A stretch of DNA of 64,000 nucleotides from Clavelina lepadiformis (lineage: Eukaryota > Chordata > Ascidiacea > Aplousobranchia > Clavelinidae): contig NC_135243.1 in NCBI RefSeq assembly GCF_947623445.1, positions 16,494,501 to 16,558,500 on the forward strand, written 5' to 3'. The position numbers were made by a program, and so were the translations under genes. Positions 1 to 13,175 of this stretch are shown here, in pieces (the first letter of the stretch is position 1; each line of letters opens with the position of its first letter). The notes under the pieces are model-generated. The model was not told the origin of the DNA. It did not search any database and worked only from the letters and a program-made list of their open reading frames with translations.

Positions 1-982
1 CTCCAGTAGGTGTTTTTTATCCCATGTGCGGTTGCAAGGAGTTATTCAAGTCAAAGTATATACATTTCGCCTGTCTTAAAAGCCATTCGCATTTCCTGTC
101 ATGTATGCGATTTATGAGGATAAAAGTTTGGGCATTACGTCCAGGCGCCAGTTATTGTTTCCTGTGTGCGTATTATCGGCATATTGGTGACGGTCCGTGC
201 ACTGCTTGTCGTGTCATTAAACCTCGCAGTACCATTACGTAGACCCCGATATTATTGTTTGTCACGTACCTGGCACTACAGTGCAGGGAATAAGGAACAT
301 CCTGGACGAATTGGAAACATGTTACATGAAATGCCTTGGGAGTAATGAATAAATGCACGTTTCCTTGAGTTAACAATTTATTGTTGTTCCATTTAGTTGC
401 AAGTAGAATAAGCCGTTTGCACAGCGTCAATACAATAAAAATTAGTATCAGATGTTAGGTATTTTCATACTAGGCAAATATACAACATTTCGCTCCAGCA
501 GAAGCTATTTTGATCATACAGGACATTGTGCTGCATCAAGAAAAATACAAATATAAATACATAAAGTAAAATCCGGTGGAAAAATACTGAAACCTTCACT
601 TGCTCATGAAGTTAGAAATAAGCAGACTTAACCTGTTGTAAGAAAAAGCATACAATAGATATATTAAATGTTATCATGCATCTAACGAAAACATTGGGTT
701 TGATGACCATGGCATAAAACACCAGGATATATTCACCCGCATATCGAAACAGCGCATTTGAACTAGGGAGATTTTTAACCAAGTACCTGAATCAACGACT
801 TTCTAATGCAACAATTGCACAATACAGAAAACTAAAAGCAGTAAGGAGAAATCGAAAAAATGTTCCCAAATATTGCCCTTTAAATTGGAGATTTGTCCTG
901 CCTCTTACCGGACAAAAGCCAACGCTTAGCCCGACACGACAAAACAGGAAGCAGCCGTGCGAGACAAAACGCTCTATGAACA
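1..982. other. intergenic, 3' side of TRAPPC9
   Basis: No coding exon was recognised on either strand. The region lies downstream of the TRAPPC9 stop codon and must contain that gene's 3' UTR. A minus-strand AATAAA (TTTATT at 377-382) is the only obvious poly(A) signal candidate and lies about 600 bp past the stop, so the true 3' end is uncertain. Confidence 0.4.
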
Positions 983-3900
983 TCAACTTTCGTTGGCAAC
1001 CACCACAATTTCCGGTGAAAATTCTCTGTAGTTGAATAGTTCGGAAGTGGTTTGATTCGAGAGAGTCCTTTTAACGCCTTCAGTCCAAACTTCGTACACG
1101 CTTCCACAATGAGATGAATTCCTGCGCAATCTCACGTGATAATGTCCCATCAAGAGAAAAATTAACGTGCAGCGGAACTCCACGGTCTTACCAGGTTCGA
1201 TCTACGTAACAGAGAAGGTATGTAACTTTTTAATTTTTGAAAAGCGTCTCGATTCATGATATAGCAGCGCAAGATCAAGCGTTAATTATAAGTTATAACC
1301 AACAATTGCAGCTTAATCGTGGAACAATCACGATAACTGAAGTGGCTGTTACAGTAACTTATCGGGAACCTGGTAGAGTTTCTTGGTTAGAACCAAGCAC
1401 AGAAATTTCTGGAAAAGACAAATGACCAAACTTTCCATGAAACAGCAAGGCTACAAGCAATATCTATACCATAGACAATAGCTATAGGTGTAATACGCAT
1501 TTTCATAAACTTTCTTCGTATAAAGTCTGACGATATAAACGTGGCAAGTAAATAGCGGAAAATCGTACTTACGTTCTCAAAGCATTGGTTTTGACATCCA
1601 ACGCATAATACTAAATCCTCCATATTCCATTCTCGAAACCCGTTATATTGATCTTGAAATATTTCGAGTTCCACATCCACAATAGTAAGGAGGGCTCCTA
1701 GAATGTGATTTTATACTTTTATAATAGTGCTGATAAAAAGTGAATTAATGACATTGGTTATCTGTACAAGTAAAAGTATGGCACCTGTTATGTTTGTCAT
1801 ATTTATGTTGATTGGGTGTGGGTCACCTACCAACGCAATGACTTCGCTGTTGTGCAACAGAGGGACGTCGTTGAAAATGAAATCTGGGGAATAGGTTAGT
1901 AGTCCACGAACAAATTAGAGTGGATAAAATTTGCGCTCAGTTTTTAAGCACGAACATCAAAACATATACCAACATATACAAAACACTCAATGATTGCTAA
2001 CTTACCCCAATATAACGGTGGTCGAAGGAGATTAATTACATTTTCGACGGATAGTGAAAACGAAGACAAATTTAATGCCCCGTTGCGATCTATAGGTAGA
2101 GTAATTGTAAGGTTAAAGCAAAAGAAGCATATAAAGAAGTGCAGTACAAAAGCTGCAAAGACACAGCAGAAAACGACAAGAAATATCAGATACGTATTTG
2201 AACTCAACTCTTTGTTTTCCATTGCAAATCAATAGCATCATTAAATGTTTGGCGTAACTGCCTTTGTGTGTCGATTCTGTGCTGTTTTGATTCGTCAATT
2301 AATCTTGAAGACACTCTTTGGTCCTCAACACTTTCATTGAACACGATGCTTTCCATTGAAAATTTTAAAACTGTGGATTCGTCTTGGTTTAGTTGCGCAA
2401 GAGTTAACGAAGTTTCTTTCTGCAAACAAAAAACCTCAACTGAATATGACCAAGCTTTTTATGGAAACAAGGCGAAAAAAAGATAAACGAAAGATAAGTA
2501 ACGAAAATGGCAATATTGATGATTCTTACTTGTTTCGTATCATCAGGTTGATCAGTATTTTGCTCGGTAAGTTTAGCAGAAAAAATTGTAACGTTATAAT
2601 CCGATACATTCGACAATTCTATGGAGATATTGCACCAACCTTGCCTGCAACAGCATGTAGAATTGTAGATATATTCTTAAAGTAAAGTAAATCAAAGTAA
2701 TCATGCAATGTAACAATCGAGCCGTTGGTATAGTAGAAATCTACAAACAACTAACTTTGAATTGTGTTTTACAGATATATCACTGATGATGAAGCACGGT
2801 TTCAATGTGGCTACAAACTCAACAGGAAGACTACGGCCCCAGTTTTGTTCAGCAGCTTCTAAGCCAGAATACTTGACTTTCACCACGCAATTACTTGACT
2901 GACTATCTGTAATTTAAAACGCAAAAACATGAATGGCAGTGTAACAAATTAACCATACTAAATTCTTTAATCTAAACCATTTATTTGGAAACTTTTCATT
3001 TTGCATAACCCGTTTTACTTCCCCAGAAACAAATCATTCCCAAATTTGAAACAGATTACAGCTTAATTAGCGAAAATGTACCAACGCACAACCTGACCAG
3101 TAAGTCTTTGGCTAAAAAATTCGTATTATGCAAAAAAAAATGCCAGATGATTTGTGATTGGGTCCAAATAGATGGTCTTGTGCACTTTTGCAGCCCAATT
3201 TCAGCGGCTAATGCGACAATATTACATGTTAACTCAATCTCAATCAAGCCTTCATTATGTCGTGCCTAAGAAAACTAGATCTAAAAGGAAAAAGTTACGA
3301 AGGATCTACAAAAAAGCTTTATGGAAATCAGGCTGGTTTACTACTAAGATTTACTAAGTCATATAGAAACCACATATAAAACTCACCAAATAATTTGTCT
3401 TGATTAGACCCACCAACTTTTATGACAATTGGGAGAGTGGCCGAAGTATGGGGATCAAGTGGCAAGCAGTTTTCCCATCCAGTGCATTTAATTTCTAACC
3501 AGTTTGATTTCATCATGGCCATTGGAGACATGGAAGATTTAAATTTCGATGCAACATAGTTTTTTACTTTTATTGGCGGTATTTCAACATCAATATGAGA
3601 TATCGGTTTGTTACTTTTGTTGGTGAAAGGAACTTCAAGCACATGTCTGAAATTTTAGAAAATTGCAAAATGCAGCAAAGCAACACAAAATTTATTCCTG
3701 GACTCTGGTCTTAAATGCCATTGCAAATACAAACCTCTCTCCAGGATAAAGTGTTAATCTTAGTTTACTCTGAATGGTACTGACGTCAAAAGATTGAAGA
3801 AAACACTCTTCCTAAAATAGAAGTTTAAACGAAATTAAATTAATATGTACATTTAGCAAGTTATCATACAAAATAACATTACCTTACTTATATGTATTAT

Positions 3901-6900
3901 TGAGTGTTAAATTGATATGATATTTAAATAAGTTTTCAATTTACGGCATACATTTAATTCAAGAACTGGCATTTCGGGTAAAACGTCCACTTCATACTTG
4001 TCTATTGAAACCCACGCCATGTCAGCAAATAAACAGTGAGATACAATACCAAACACATGAACTTCATACCCTGCATCAGAAATAAAAGCGCGATGGGAAA
4101 AATCCAAAGTACTATTATGAAAGTACAAAACTTTTATGTACGACTACATTTTAATAACTGTAACCCTTTGGCTTGCCTGGATATCGTTAGATACAAATTT
4201 GAATCTCGCAAACTGTTGAGATTTAAAAAAAGTTCTCTCACCACCACCCATGGTGAAATAACATGAGTAGCCATAATTGTTAAAGGCAAAAGGCAACTAA
4301 CAGAAAGAAACTGGCCATTCTACACTGATCAGTGAAGTTGGCCCAGGACAATGAAAAAGCTTAACTTCTCACCCCTTGAGGCTTGGAATCAAGTAAGCAT
4401 GGGACCCGCCTTTACCGATTTTTAAACAAAAACTTACTCCCAGTGCTAACTGTCAAAGTTATATGGACACCAACATTGAAATAGTGTAACAAGGCAAGCA
4501 AAGAGAGATTACAATGACGATATAACAAAAGCAACCTGTAATTGTTATTGACCCAGAGAGCTTCGGTATGACTACTAGAGTTGTATTTACACTTGTACCA
4601 GCTGGAATATCAAGTGACACGGTGTGACATTCCAGCTGATTTTTATCAGATTCTTCACACATTAACTTGATGCCTGAAACGTGGAGAGAGTGCACTTGCA
4701 ATGGATTGTGAAAATTAATTTGTACTTCTGCTGGAGAGTTCACGCACCATCGAAAGTCTTTGACAAAAAACATAAATATCGAAATTTATAAAACCCCTTT
4801 AAGTTATTCCTACACTATAAGTTCCAATAATTCTACGTTCTTAGTGCAATTTTACATGAAACCGAATAATATCATACTATATCTGATAAGTCTGCATGTT
4901 ACTAAAACTTAAAATGCTTAATATAGATAATCTAAATTTATAGAGTTGTTTGATATATAAAACTCAAATGAAGCTACTTGAACAATGTTACAAACATAAA
5001 AACAACACACTTGCATTAGGGTTTAAATGACAATGTACAACCACAAAACTATTCTAACCTGCATGTTGGAGGTGGTCTTGAGCAGATTGATAAGATAATG
5101 GTGTAAATAGAAAGACACTTTTGCTCTGTTGGCAAGGATTTAAAAGAATTGGTAACAAAGATTGTAGCAACGGTTGCGGGTTAACCTCTCTGAAATTCAT
5201 GTGAATAAATATCACATATTGGTAAATCTTTCTAATTTAATTGGCAGTTAGCTTAACTGGTGTAGTCAAAATAAAATGCTGCCCACAGTAAACCCACATG
5301 TGATTGCATCAAAAAATAAAACTTTATTTATGCTGACTCATTTTACCAAGCCAGTTTGCAACCATTGCCGATATTTTATTGTTATTCACAGTACGAGGTA
5401 ACATCCAATTATGTTTCTAAATCCAGAAAACTTCCACCCTTTCCCTATTTTTCTTCTTTTCATATATGATATGTGAAAATATGGTATGTGTGCTGAAACC
5501 AAACATCATTAAAAATAAGAAGAAAAAAGCAAAAATTACGTTGCCACTGGTAAGGTGTAAAGGTTGAGAGTAGCAAGAATATCTTCATATTTTTTTCGAT
5601 ATACTTCATTAGTTTTATGACTGTAAAATTCAAGAGTGGAACACGCTTCCTTTTCCTCAGACTCTGTAAGATGACTATGCATTCTTGTCAATAAATACGC
5701 CATTAACCTGGAAAGGATGTTTCCAAAAATAGTTATTAAAAAAAATATTTATCCAAAAAAATTCATTTTATACCAAGCAATAAAAATTATGTTCCAATAT
5801 AAATTGGTGGCAAATCTCAAAATGAACAATAAAAATTCTACAGGTGAGCTAATAATAATTATGTAAAGCAAGTAATGCCATATATGACTATTGCATGCGT
5901 TCATGTAAAATGCAAACAGAAAGCAATGTCCAAGCTACATTAAGGCTTGTTTTCCCATTTCGTCGTATTTTGTCTCTAACATCTTTCGAAACCAATAAAA
6001 AAAAACACTAAACAGGTTAATTTACAAAAAAACCTTTGAATTCACAGAAATATGATATATGGTTGGAAATAAAGCTAATTGCATATATTCACAATTAAAA
6101 TAACTTTAGTTGGATAAATTACTGGTGATTAAACGGTAATGATTAAAATGGGTGGCTTCTTATACCAAATAAAATGTTACCTGTTTGCTGTTCTATTGTT
6201 GCCAATCCTCCGAGAAGAAAATACAAGTTCATACAAAACACGAAGTCTTACTTGGGGCCATCCAAACTCACTGAACTTTCCATTGAAAACTGTATCATTT
6301 GTATTTTCTGGGATTCCATTATCATTATAAAGTTTCAGGTTATAGCCTTTCAAAGTGCCTTGTAGCAGATTATAGCACTGAAAAAAATACATATTTTTTT
6401 GCACTGTGCACAGAGTATTCACAAGTTTAAACTTTTGTAACTAGTAGATTCTTTTACTTTATGCCAATTTGGTTGTTCCAGCTGGGGGGCAACACATTGC
6501 ATGGCAGCTACCCTTCGATAAAATGCAGACTTGCGATGGAATCCTATGTCATCATATAAATCAGCTAAAACACTATATCTGAAAACAACAATTTTACGAA
6601 ATGTGTAGGCTGATTCATGCCATCTACTGCATATTCGTATTTTTGGTGTCACGATTAATACAAAATAAATTCTAGAAATGAATTTGTTTTATTATTTAAA
6701 GTGAAGGCAAAAAATGGCAGTTTGAATTTAGCTTTGTAGGTATTTATTGTAAAAATTGCTCCATAATAGTTACTTTAGTATTCTTTCCTCATCTGAAACT
6801 TTAAGTGCAATGTAAACTGCATTCTGAAGAAATTCAGCAGCTTGCATAGCCTTCTTCAAAAGGGCCATAACCTTTGTAGCCTTGATGCATGCTTCAAATT

Positions 6901-9900
6901 CCACCACACCCATGTGCATTGACTGCAGCAAGTAAACAATATCAAAGAGGAATCATAACTTCAAAACTCAGAAAGTTTTTGCACAGCTAAATTTGATTAT
7001 GATGATTTCTCAAGGTTCAACTTTTGCAAGCTATGTTTATATGTAACTTATTAAAAGCTATGTCTTGAAGTTGTGACAAAAAATCATTTAGGAATCGTAA
7101 CAAAATATTCAGAGGTAGATGTTTTGATTCGAATAAATATGTTTGAAGCTGACCTTACTGTAATTGATCACAGCTTCTTTGTAGCGATCAACAAAATCAT
7201 CCGGAGTTTGAATACAGAATTTTTCAAGTTCATCATTAGACGAAGTTGAAGTCAATTTTGAACTGACTAAGTTTCTTGGATCAAGCACCTTCCGAGCATT
7301 AAATAATATGGTTTAAATGCCATAGATATAGCGGTATGTTCAAACCAATGCATTAAAAACAAAACTAAAATACGAATTTGCAGTAGGTAAAAATTGCATA
7401 CTATATGGTGATAAGTAAATTAAACTGCACCTGTAGGTCATTTGTATAAACATACCAAACAAAAAAGCAATCAAACATAAATGACATGCAGTAGTGAAAG
7501 TGGGAAATGCACACTGATTTTTGCATAGTGACTTTTTGGGAAGTTTGATACAGCTTTACATAACATTTTAGAATTATCCACAACTTTGACTACTTATGCT
7601 GTATATACCTGTTTATTTGCAGCTTTTGCAACTGGAGACTTCGGCATGGATGTGGAAGCAGAAAACATAACAACCGTAGTGACTACACACAACCCTTCAA
7701 GGACACCTAAATATAGTTTTAGAATAAACAACATATCACACATTAATACGTGAACTTTAGTTGGCACATACCATAAAACTACAATCTGTGACCCTTCTAT
7801 TTACAAAGATAAGAAAACCAGTAGTGAAAACATAAAAATGTTACTGAGATATAGGTACCAAAACTGTGATATAAGATATTTAAGTTACGCAAGCAATTGT
7901 CAGAAGTGGACAGTACCGGAGTACTATAAAACTGAATTCCTGTACCGTGATACTTTTTCAGTACCGATATCTTGGGCATTTTTTGGGAAAAAGTACCGAA
8001 TCGCTGTACCGAATTACTGTTTTTCAGAAAATTTAGTCAGTCCCGGTACTCTAAAGTGATTACTTCAAGGTTTTAAGAAGTATATTTTTCTAAAGTTCAT
8101 TTTAATTAAATCTATTTAACTTTATTTATTTTAAATTTCTTTGTTTATTTAATTAGTTCAACTTATTTTCGCATTTTTGGTTCGTTTTTAATCTACAAGT
8201 GTTTAATAAAGATGCAAGGAGTGAGGTCAAATATGCTTTGACTTTTAGCGGGGTAAAACAACAGCAAAAATTGCGCTTGCAACAGGATACGTACTATACA
8301 AAAAGTATCAGTACAAAGTACAGATTTACATTTTTGAAACAGTACTGGAACCGAGTACCTGAACCGTTGGTACATTTTTTTGCCGAAAACCGGTAACGTT
8401 ACTTACGATACTTTCAAAGTACCAACTGCTCACCTCTGACAACTTTACACAAACCCATAGCAAATCAAAATTGGCAAAAAATTTCACCAAACTTTTTTTT
8501 TGTCAGTGCTAACAAAAAGCATCTATACCAGTGGTTCTCAACCGGGGGTCCGCGGACCCCCAGGGGTCCGCGAAACGTTTTCAGGGGGTCCTTGAGAACT
8601 TCAAAATTTGCAACATAAAGTACGAGTTTTTAAAATTTTTTTGCTGTTTATCATTGCTTTTTGAAATAGGCTGGAACATTTGCTTAATTGCCTATTGTGA
8701 TGGGACAATACGAAAGCTTATTGAGATTTATCACCCGCAGGGAAGGCCTATTGTGATGCACTAGATTGCGGATTATACGAGAAGACAGCTGGATACAGTG
8801 ATTTTAAGTTGCTGGAGATTGCACATAATCGCTTTCTCAGTTTTAGCTTGTAACTAGCAGCTTGTTGTGAGCAAGGTATAGATAACGCTTTGAAATAAAT
8901 AAAAATATCCGCATAGTTTGATGTTATTGTGAATGAATAGCGCAGTTGTGCACCAAGACTATTTAGTAAAACTAAGCAAAGCAACATTTAAGTGCAGTCT
9001 CAAAACCCTTAGTTTGCTTAAACTTCAGGGGTCCGCCACTGCTTTGACAGCAGCAAAAGGGGTCCGCCAAGATCAGAAGGTTGAGAACCACTGTACACTA
9101 GATACAACATGGTATAAGAAATTTAGTTTCATTAAAAGTAATGTGTAAGCAAATGTTTTTAGCAATCTTTATTATAAAAATACGTTTCATACCACCAATC
9201 CAAACAGGATCATTCGCTGATATAAGCAAATCCAGTGCAGCATGGTAGCTCTGTAATGCTTCCCTCTTTAAACCAGCAAGAAGGCTTATATCGCCTAAAT
9301 GCTTCTTCCACCTGCCCAAGCATTTTTTGCGATAATTTCGACTATCATTGTCTGATGAGCTAGATTGACTTTTTTCAAAAGGTGTAACCAGAAGGGTAGG
9401 TCTGTGTAAGTAATATAGAGTCCTTAACACACCAATTGTCTTTAAAATCTCTTTGAAAAAACACTATGTCCACAACTTTAGTACTATGATTTAAACCTTG
9501 CAAATTAACCGAGATCAAATGACACATTATAATTCGGCTAATTTATGTGATTAATTAAAAAAGTCCAGTTCATGTTTCAGAATCATAATAAGCCACAAAA
9601 CCTGTCTGATTTATCAGCTGCTAGCTGCAATCTTTTAGATTCTAGGATATAAAAAATCGATGTTAGAAAATCCTTCATATCCCGGTCGGACGTTTTCCAA
9701 CTTTGAACATCAGGAAACTGAAAAACTTCAGATTTGCTTTGTTGCAAATAAAGAGCTGGAAATTAAAAAGTCAAATCTTTTTAAACATTTTTGACTTGTT
9801 AGTAACAACGTCATGCATGAGAACATTCATATGGCAATGTATTGGCTGATAAACAGTTTACAATTAACCAAATTTTTTTTACATTACACTAACACCATAC

Positions 9901-10383
9901 CATTATCTATTCCAAAGACAAAACATCTTGCATCAAATATGTAATCAGCCATAACTTCTTTCTTCTTCTGAAACGTTTCATGTAAAAGAGCCACATCAAT
10001 GGCAGTAGAACATCCTGCCAGCATCACCAAACCCATTGCCCGACGATGTGCTTGGAAATATCCCCATTCACTGTTTTTCAAAGGCGACTTTCTCTGCACA
10101 AATGGGTATGAAAAGCACTTACTTCTAATAAACGTCATAGTTCACATAAATATGCTATAATTGAAAAATTATAGATGGTATTACAAATAATCGAAAAACG
10201 TATATATACCTCAAATCTAAAGTGCACAGTCCTTCCTGCATCAGCTACTGTTACTTTAGAGTATCTCTTCAATTTGGCTAGTGCTGCATTCAATTCTGAA
10301 TCAGTTAAATTCCCCTCACAATGAACAGCAATTAATATTTCTAAATGATTGTGAGGGCTGGCTTTGTAGCTTGTATCACTCAT
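983..10383 (-). CDS. TRAPPC9: TRAPPC9 (NIBP/Trs120), TRAPPII complex subunit, 22 exons, complete
   Basis: Large scaffold subunit of the TRAPPII tethering complex, acting in ER-Golgi/intra-Golgi traffic as part of a Rab exchange factor; the mammalian protein is also linked to NF-kB signalling (family knowledge). Exons, 5' to 3': 10383-10210, 10093-9901, 9755-9602, 9401-9193, 7706-7609, 7288-7154, 6922-6774, 6578-6458, 6377-6181, 5707-5540, 5189-5059, 4757-4536, 4070-3952, 3811-3735, 3646-3387, 2906-2756, 2644-2530, 2419-2209, 2089-2006, 1883-1785, 1697-1573, 1201-983. All joins are GT-AG and keep frame, giving about 1136 aa, close to the roughly 1150 of the human protein. Recognisable conserved blocks include [20 protein letters not shown] (exon 8), [15 protein letters not shown] (exon 9), the ESKRL block (exon 3) and the beta-sandwich repeats toward the C-terminus ([13 protein letters not shown]). 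The C-terminal exon aligns with the human end ([11 protein letters not shown] versus VQPSGQSA-like). Start chosen as the only ATG opening the conserved N-terminal block. The 1.5-kb fourth intron holds two DNA elements. Confidence 0.93.
7901..8438. mobile_element. non-autonomous hAT-like element, GTACCG-rich
   Basis: Terminal inverted repeats match: CAGAAGTGGACAGTACC at the left end and the reverse complement of CAGAGGTGAGCAGTTGGTAC at the right end. The start CAGAGGTGRGCA is typical of hAT-superfamily ends. The flanking octamers (gcaattgt and acaacttt) agree at 5 of 8 positions, as a degraded 8-bp target duplication would. The interior is rich in GTACCG-like words and codes for nothing recognisable. 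It sits in the fourth intron of TRAPPC9. Confidence 0.7.
8529..9093. mobile_element. non-autonomous hAT-like element with GGGGTCCGC ends
   Basis: The left end CAGTGGTTCTCAACC is perfectly inverted at the right end (GGTTGAGAACCACTG). The sequence next to both ends carries GGGGTCCGC, and the left side folds as a GC-rich palindrome. This is the common hAT 'CAGTGGTTCTCAA' end type. No clear 8-bp target duplication remains. The interior (about 530 bp) has no transposase. It lies 90 bp from another hAT-like element, both inside TRAPPC9 intron 4. Confidence 0.75.
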
Positions 10384-12820
10384 AGCTTCACTTGCAAAGG
10401 AATATTACGGAAGTAGTTTATAACTGTTGACGTTTTGTAATAAATAGTTATCACAGCACTGCCATTTTAAATTAATAGGCCTCCTGCAATAATATAATCA
10501 ATACATTATGTATAGAAGTTACATAAACAGCTGAAACTTATTCACTGACAAAGTAATACAAAACAAAATAAATAATTAATATTACACTGTTAGATGCAGC
10601 ATAAATAATACAGTAAATAACATTCAATATTTTAATAATTTACTTGAATTTTCCAATATTTGGTTTCTGTTTTAATTAAAGTATACAGTAATTTAAACTA
10701 ATATATACAGTATATATTCATAAAACAAGTATATCTGCAAGAAAACATGTAGAAATGTAGCAGCAAATGATTTCATAATATTTAAAGTCAAGTAAACACA
10801 TAAACAATCTAATCTAAAAGGCATGGTACTTTGGGACCAGATCTGAGAGATGCATGGCATTAGCATTACGGAAAGGCGCATGATTCATAGCCTGCTTGTG
10901 TAACCATGTCCATGAGGTGCTCAAATTGTTTGTGTTGGGTTGGAAAACATTTAAGCGAAGATTTACAAGTTGCAAAGGAGACATAGATTTATTAGTCATT
11001 ATTAGTGAGATACAATATGACCTGTGTTCGTTATTATAATCAAAACAACAACATCAAATGGTTATAAAATTTTTGACAACCAATATTTTTTCGAGTGCAA
11101 GTACTTTGCGAGCATAAATTGGAAATTAAGGCGTAAGCCATATACAAAGTGTAGATGGGGAATGGTCTAAATAAGAAATTTTGCCGCATCTGGAATTGTG
11201 TGTAAAAAATCTGGGCAGAGCATAAAAAGTTGGTTAACTTCGCAGACCCTGGAATAGGTCTATGGCAAGTGCAAACTAAAATTTTATTTGGCAAACTGGA
11301 AACTTTGTTTCGCACTTCAGCACACCAATTCTTGCAATACATGACACTTGGTGGCTATATTTCTACATTCTAATTGAAAATTTGTCGACTCTAGGCGACT
11401 GTAAATAAAGGCGGAGTCTTTGACTTCAGTCTGGTGGGTAAAATGTTCAGCTTTTGACCGGTGGCAATCAACGACTAAGTCAACTAGAAAAATTATTGAA
11501 AGATCTAATATTGTTAAAAATTTTATTTGCAGCTCACCAGAACACCATTATGCACAATACAGCAATTGCCTGTGCACACCGGACAATGCAGACATCTTGT
11601 GAATAACTGGAACTCTCTGCAGCAGACCGGCCTGTTCTTGCTTTATTCTCGTTTATTCTGTTATTTATTGCGATTGAATATGACCAACTGTAAAGAGTCG
11701 TCACAGTCAACGGAAATAACTTCAAAAGACTTGCTTTTACTTTTCCATATCGAATGTACGTGTATTCTGCCACCTAGCCAACACTACAAAATACACTGTA
11801 ATTTCCTCCGTCCAAGGATCGTTTGTGAGCGTACTTCTTGTTTGACCATTCTACAACGAGGTTAGCACCATACTTTTCGCTCTCCACAGTCAATGGCGAA
11901 AATAAACAAAACAATAGGCCTACAATAAAGATTATTATCATGCCATACCAGGTTCTGGTTCTACCGTTATTGCGACAGCTGACGATTTTAAGTATTAGAA
12001 ATAGAATTACTTAAGGCAAGAGTTAGGATTTGTATTGTTAGAAGGTTAGAGGGAAAGGGGTTGAATTGTCGAGTCTATATTGTCCGGTTTGTGTTGCCGA
12101 ATAACCAATTCTGCCACCCAGCAAAACAGCATCATTGGCCTACAGTCCTACACTATCTTTCAGCATTTTGGTTGACGTGACTTGTTTTTAGTTAGGTAAT
12201 TCCCCATAACTGCAACGCAAATACGTACTGTACATTTGATTTTTGTCATTGAAAATTGTTTGTGTAAAGTTGTAAACTGTGTAGGTCTATTCAAGGCTTA
12301 CATATTCCTAGTTTTATAGCCTTTTGGTAACAGTATTGTTTGTAACGGTCGTTGTTTGGAACTGTGGACTTGTTGCGTTGGTATTTTCGATTGTGGTAGG
12401 TTTATGACATAGCTGTAGAACGTGACACTTTTGTAGCTAAAGTAATGACTGTGGCTGAATCATGACAGTCAGACAGAATTGTCAGTTAACTACCAGACAA
12501 TGGTTTTCGGCTTTAGCTCATCCACTCATGGGTAGTAAATCTTATTCTTTAGGTTTTCAATTATCATTGACATGGATGAAGTTGTTCACGCTACCAACAT
12601 TTTTATTTATCCATTTATTTTACTACAAGTCTGCAAGTATTGCGTATTAATAACTGTTTGCCCAACTGAAAGATGGTATGCACGAGTGATCAACATGCAC
12701 GCTGAAATTATTTTGTTTTTGCTAATTTATAACAAACAACCAAAGTAAAGCCGATTATAAGTAGTAGCCGATTATATGTAAAGCCGATTATACAAAGAAT
12801 TAAGGCTTTGATCTGGATGG
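10384..12820. other. divergent intergenic region between TRAPPC9 and COG4
   Basis: AT-rich sequence between two genes transcribed away from each other; it must hold both promoters. I see no TATA box or other element I can defend. Several open frames of 60-110 codons occur (for example near 11.0-11.9 kb), but none resembles a known protein or has supporting splice structure. Three copies of AGCCGATTATA occur near 12.75-12.80 kb. Confidence 0.4.
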
Positions 12821-13002
12821 TATGGTACTTGTACTTGTACTGGTATGATAATCTTTATCTTTGGACTGAGGAAAGTGTTTGCACGACTTAAACCGGCAAT
12901 GATTCCTTATCACTTGAGTGTAGCGTGACTGGGTATCATGACTGTGACTGGGCAGACCACTTTATTGCGAGACCAGCGCTCAAACCACTTGGCTACCGAG
13001 CC
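12821..13002 (-). repeat. tRNA-derived SINE-like repeat
   Basis: On the minus strand the element begins near 13002 with GGCTCGGTAGCCAAGTGG, which reads like a tRNA 5' arm plus RNA polymerase III A box (TAGCCAAGTGG), and GAGCGCTGGTCTCGC resembles the anticodon side of a tRNA. A weaker B-box-like stretch (CCGGTTTAAGTCGTGC) lies about 90 bp on, further than in a normal tRNA. The far end carries short tandem ACAAGT units, as SINE tails often do. It does not fold as an intact tRNA, so I call it a SINE rather than a tRNA gene. Confidence 0.45.
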
Positions 13003-13175
13003 AACAAGGCTCGGTGATAGAGATGGCCACCAGAGTCAAACTTTGACAGGCTTTATATGAAGCCAGTCTGGGACAGTTATGACTTAGGTGAAGTTTTGAT
13101 ATTATCATGTGATTTTTTGCAGTGCTCTCTTCATTACTTTCATTAGTGTAGGTTTACCTTTGTATTAGTTACAGC

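Noticed and set aside
1237-1425. 62-codon plus-strand open frame over the end of TRAPPC9
   Set aside because: It lies between and opposite the last two TRAPPC9 exons, has no splice partner and resembles nothing known; chance is the simplest explanation.
12940-13010. Possible intact tRNA-Ser-like gene on the minus strand
   Set aside because: Only the 5' arm and A box fit. The B box is too far away and the acceptor and T stems do not pair, so it is called a SINE-like repeat instead.
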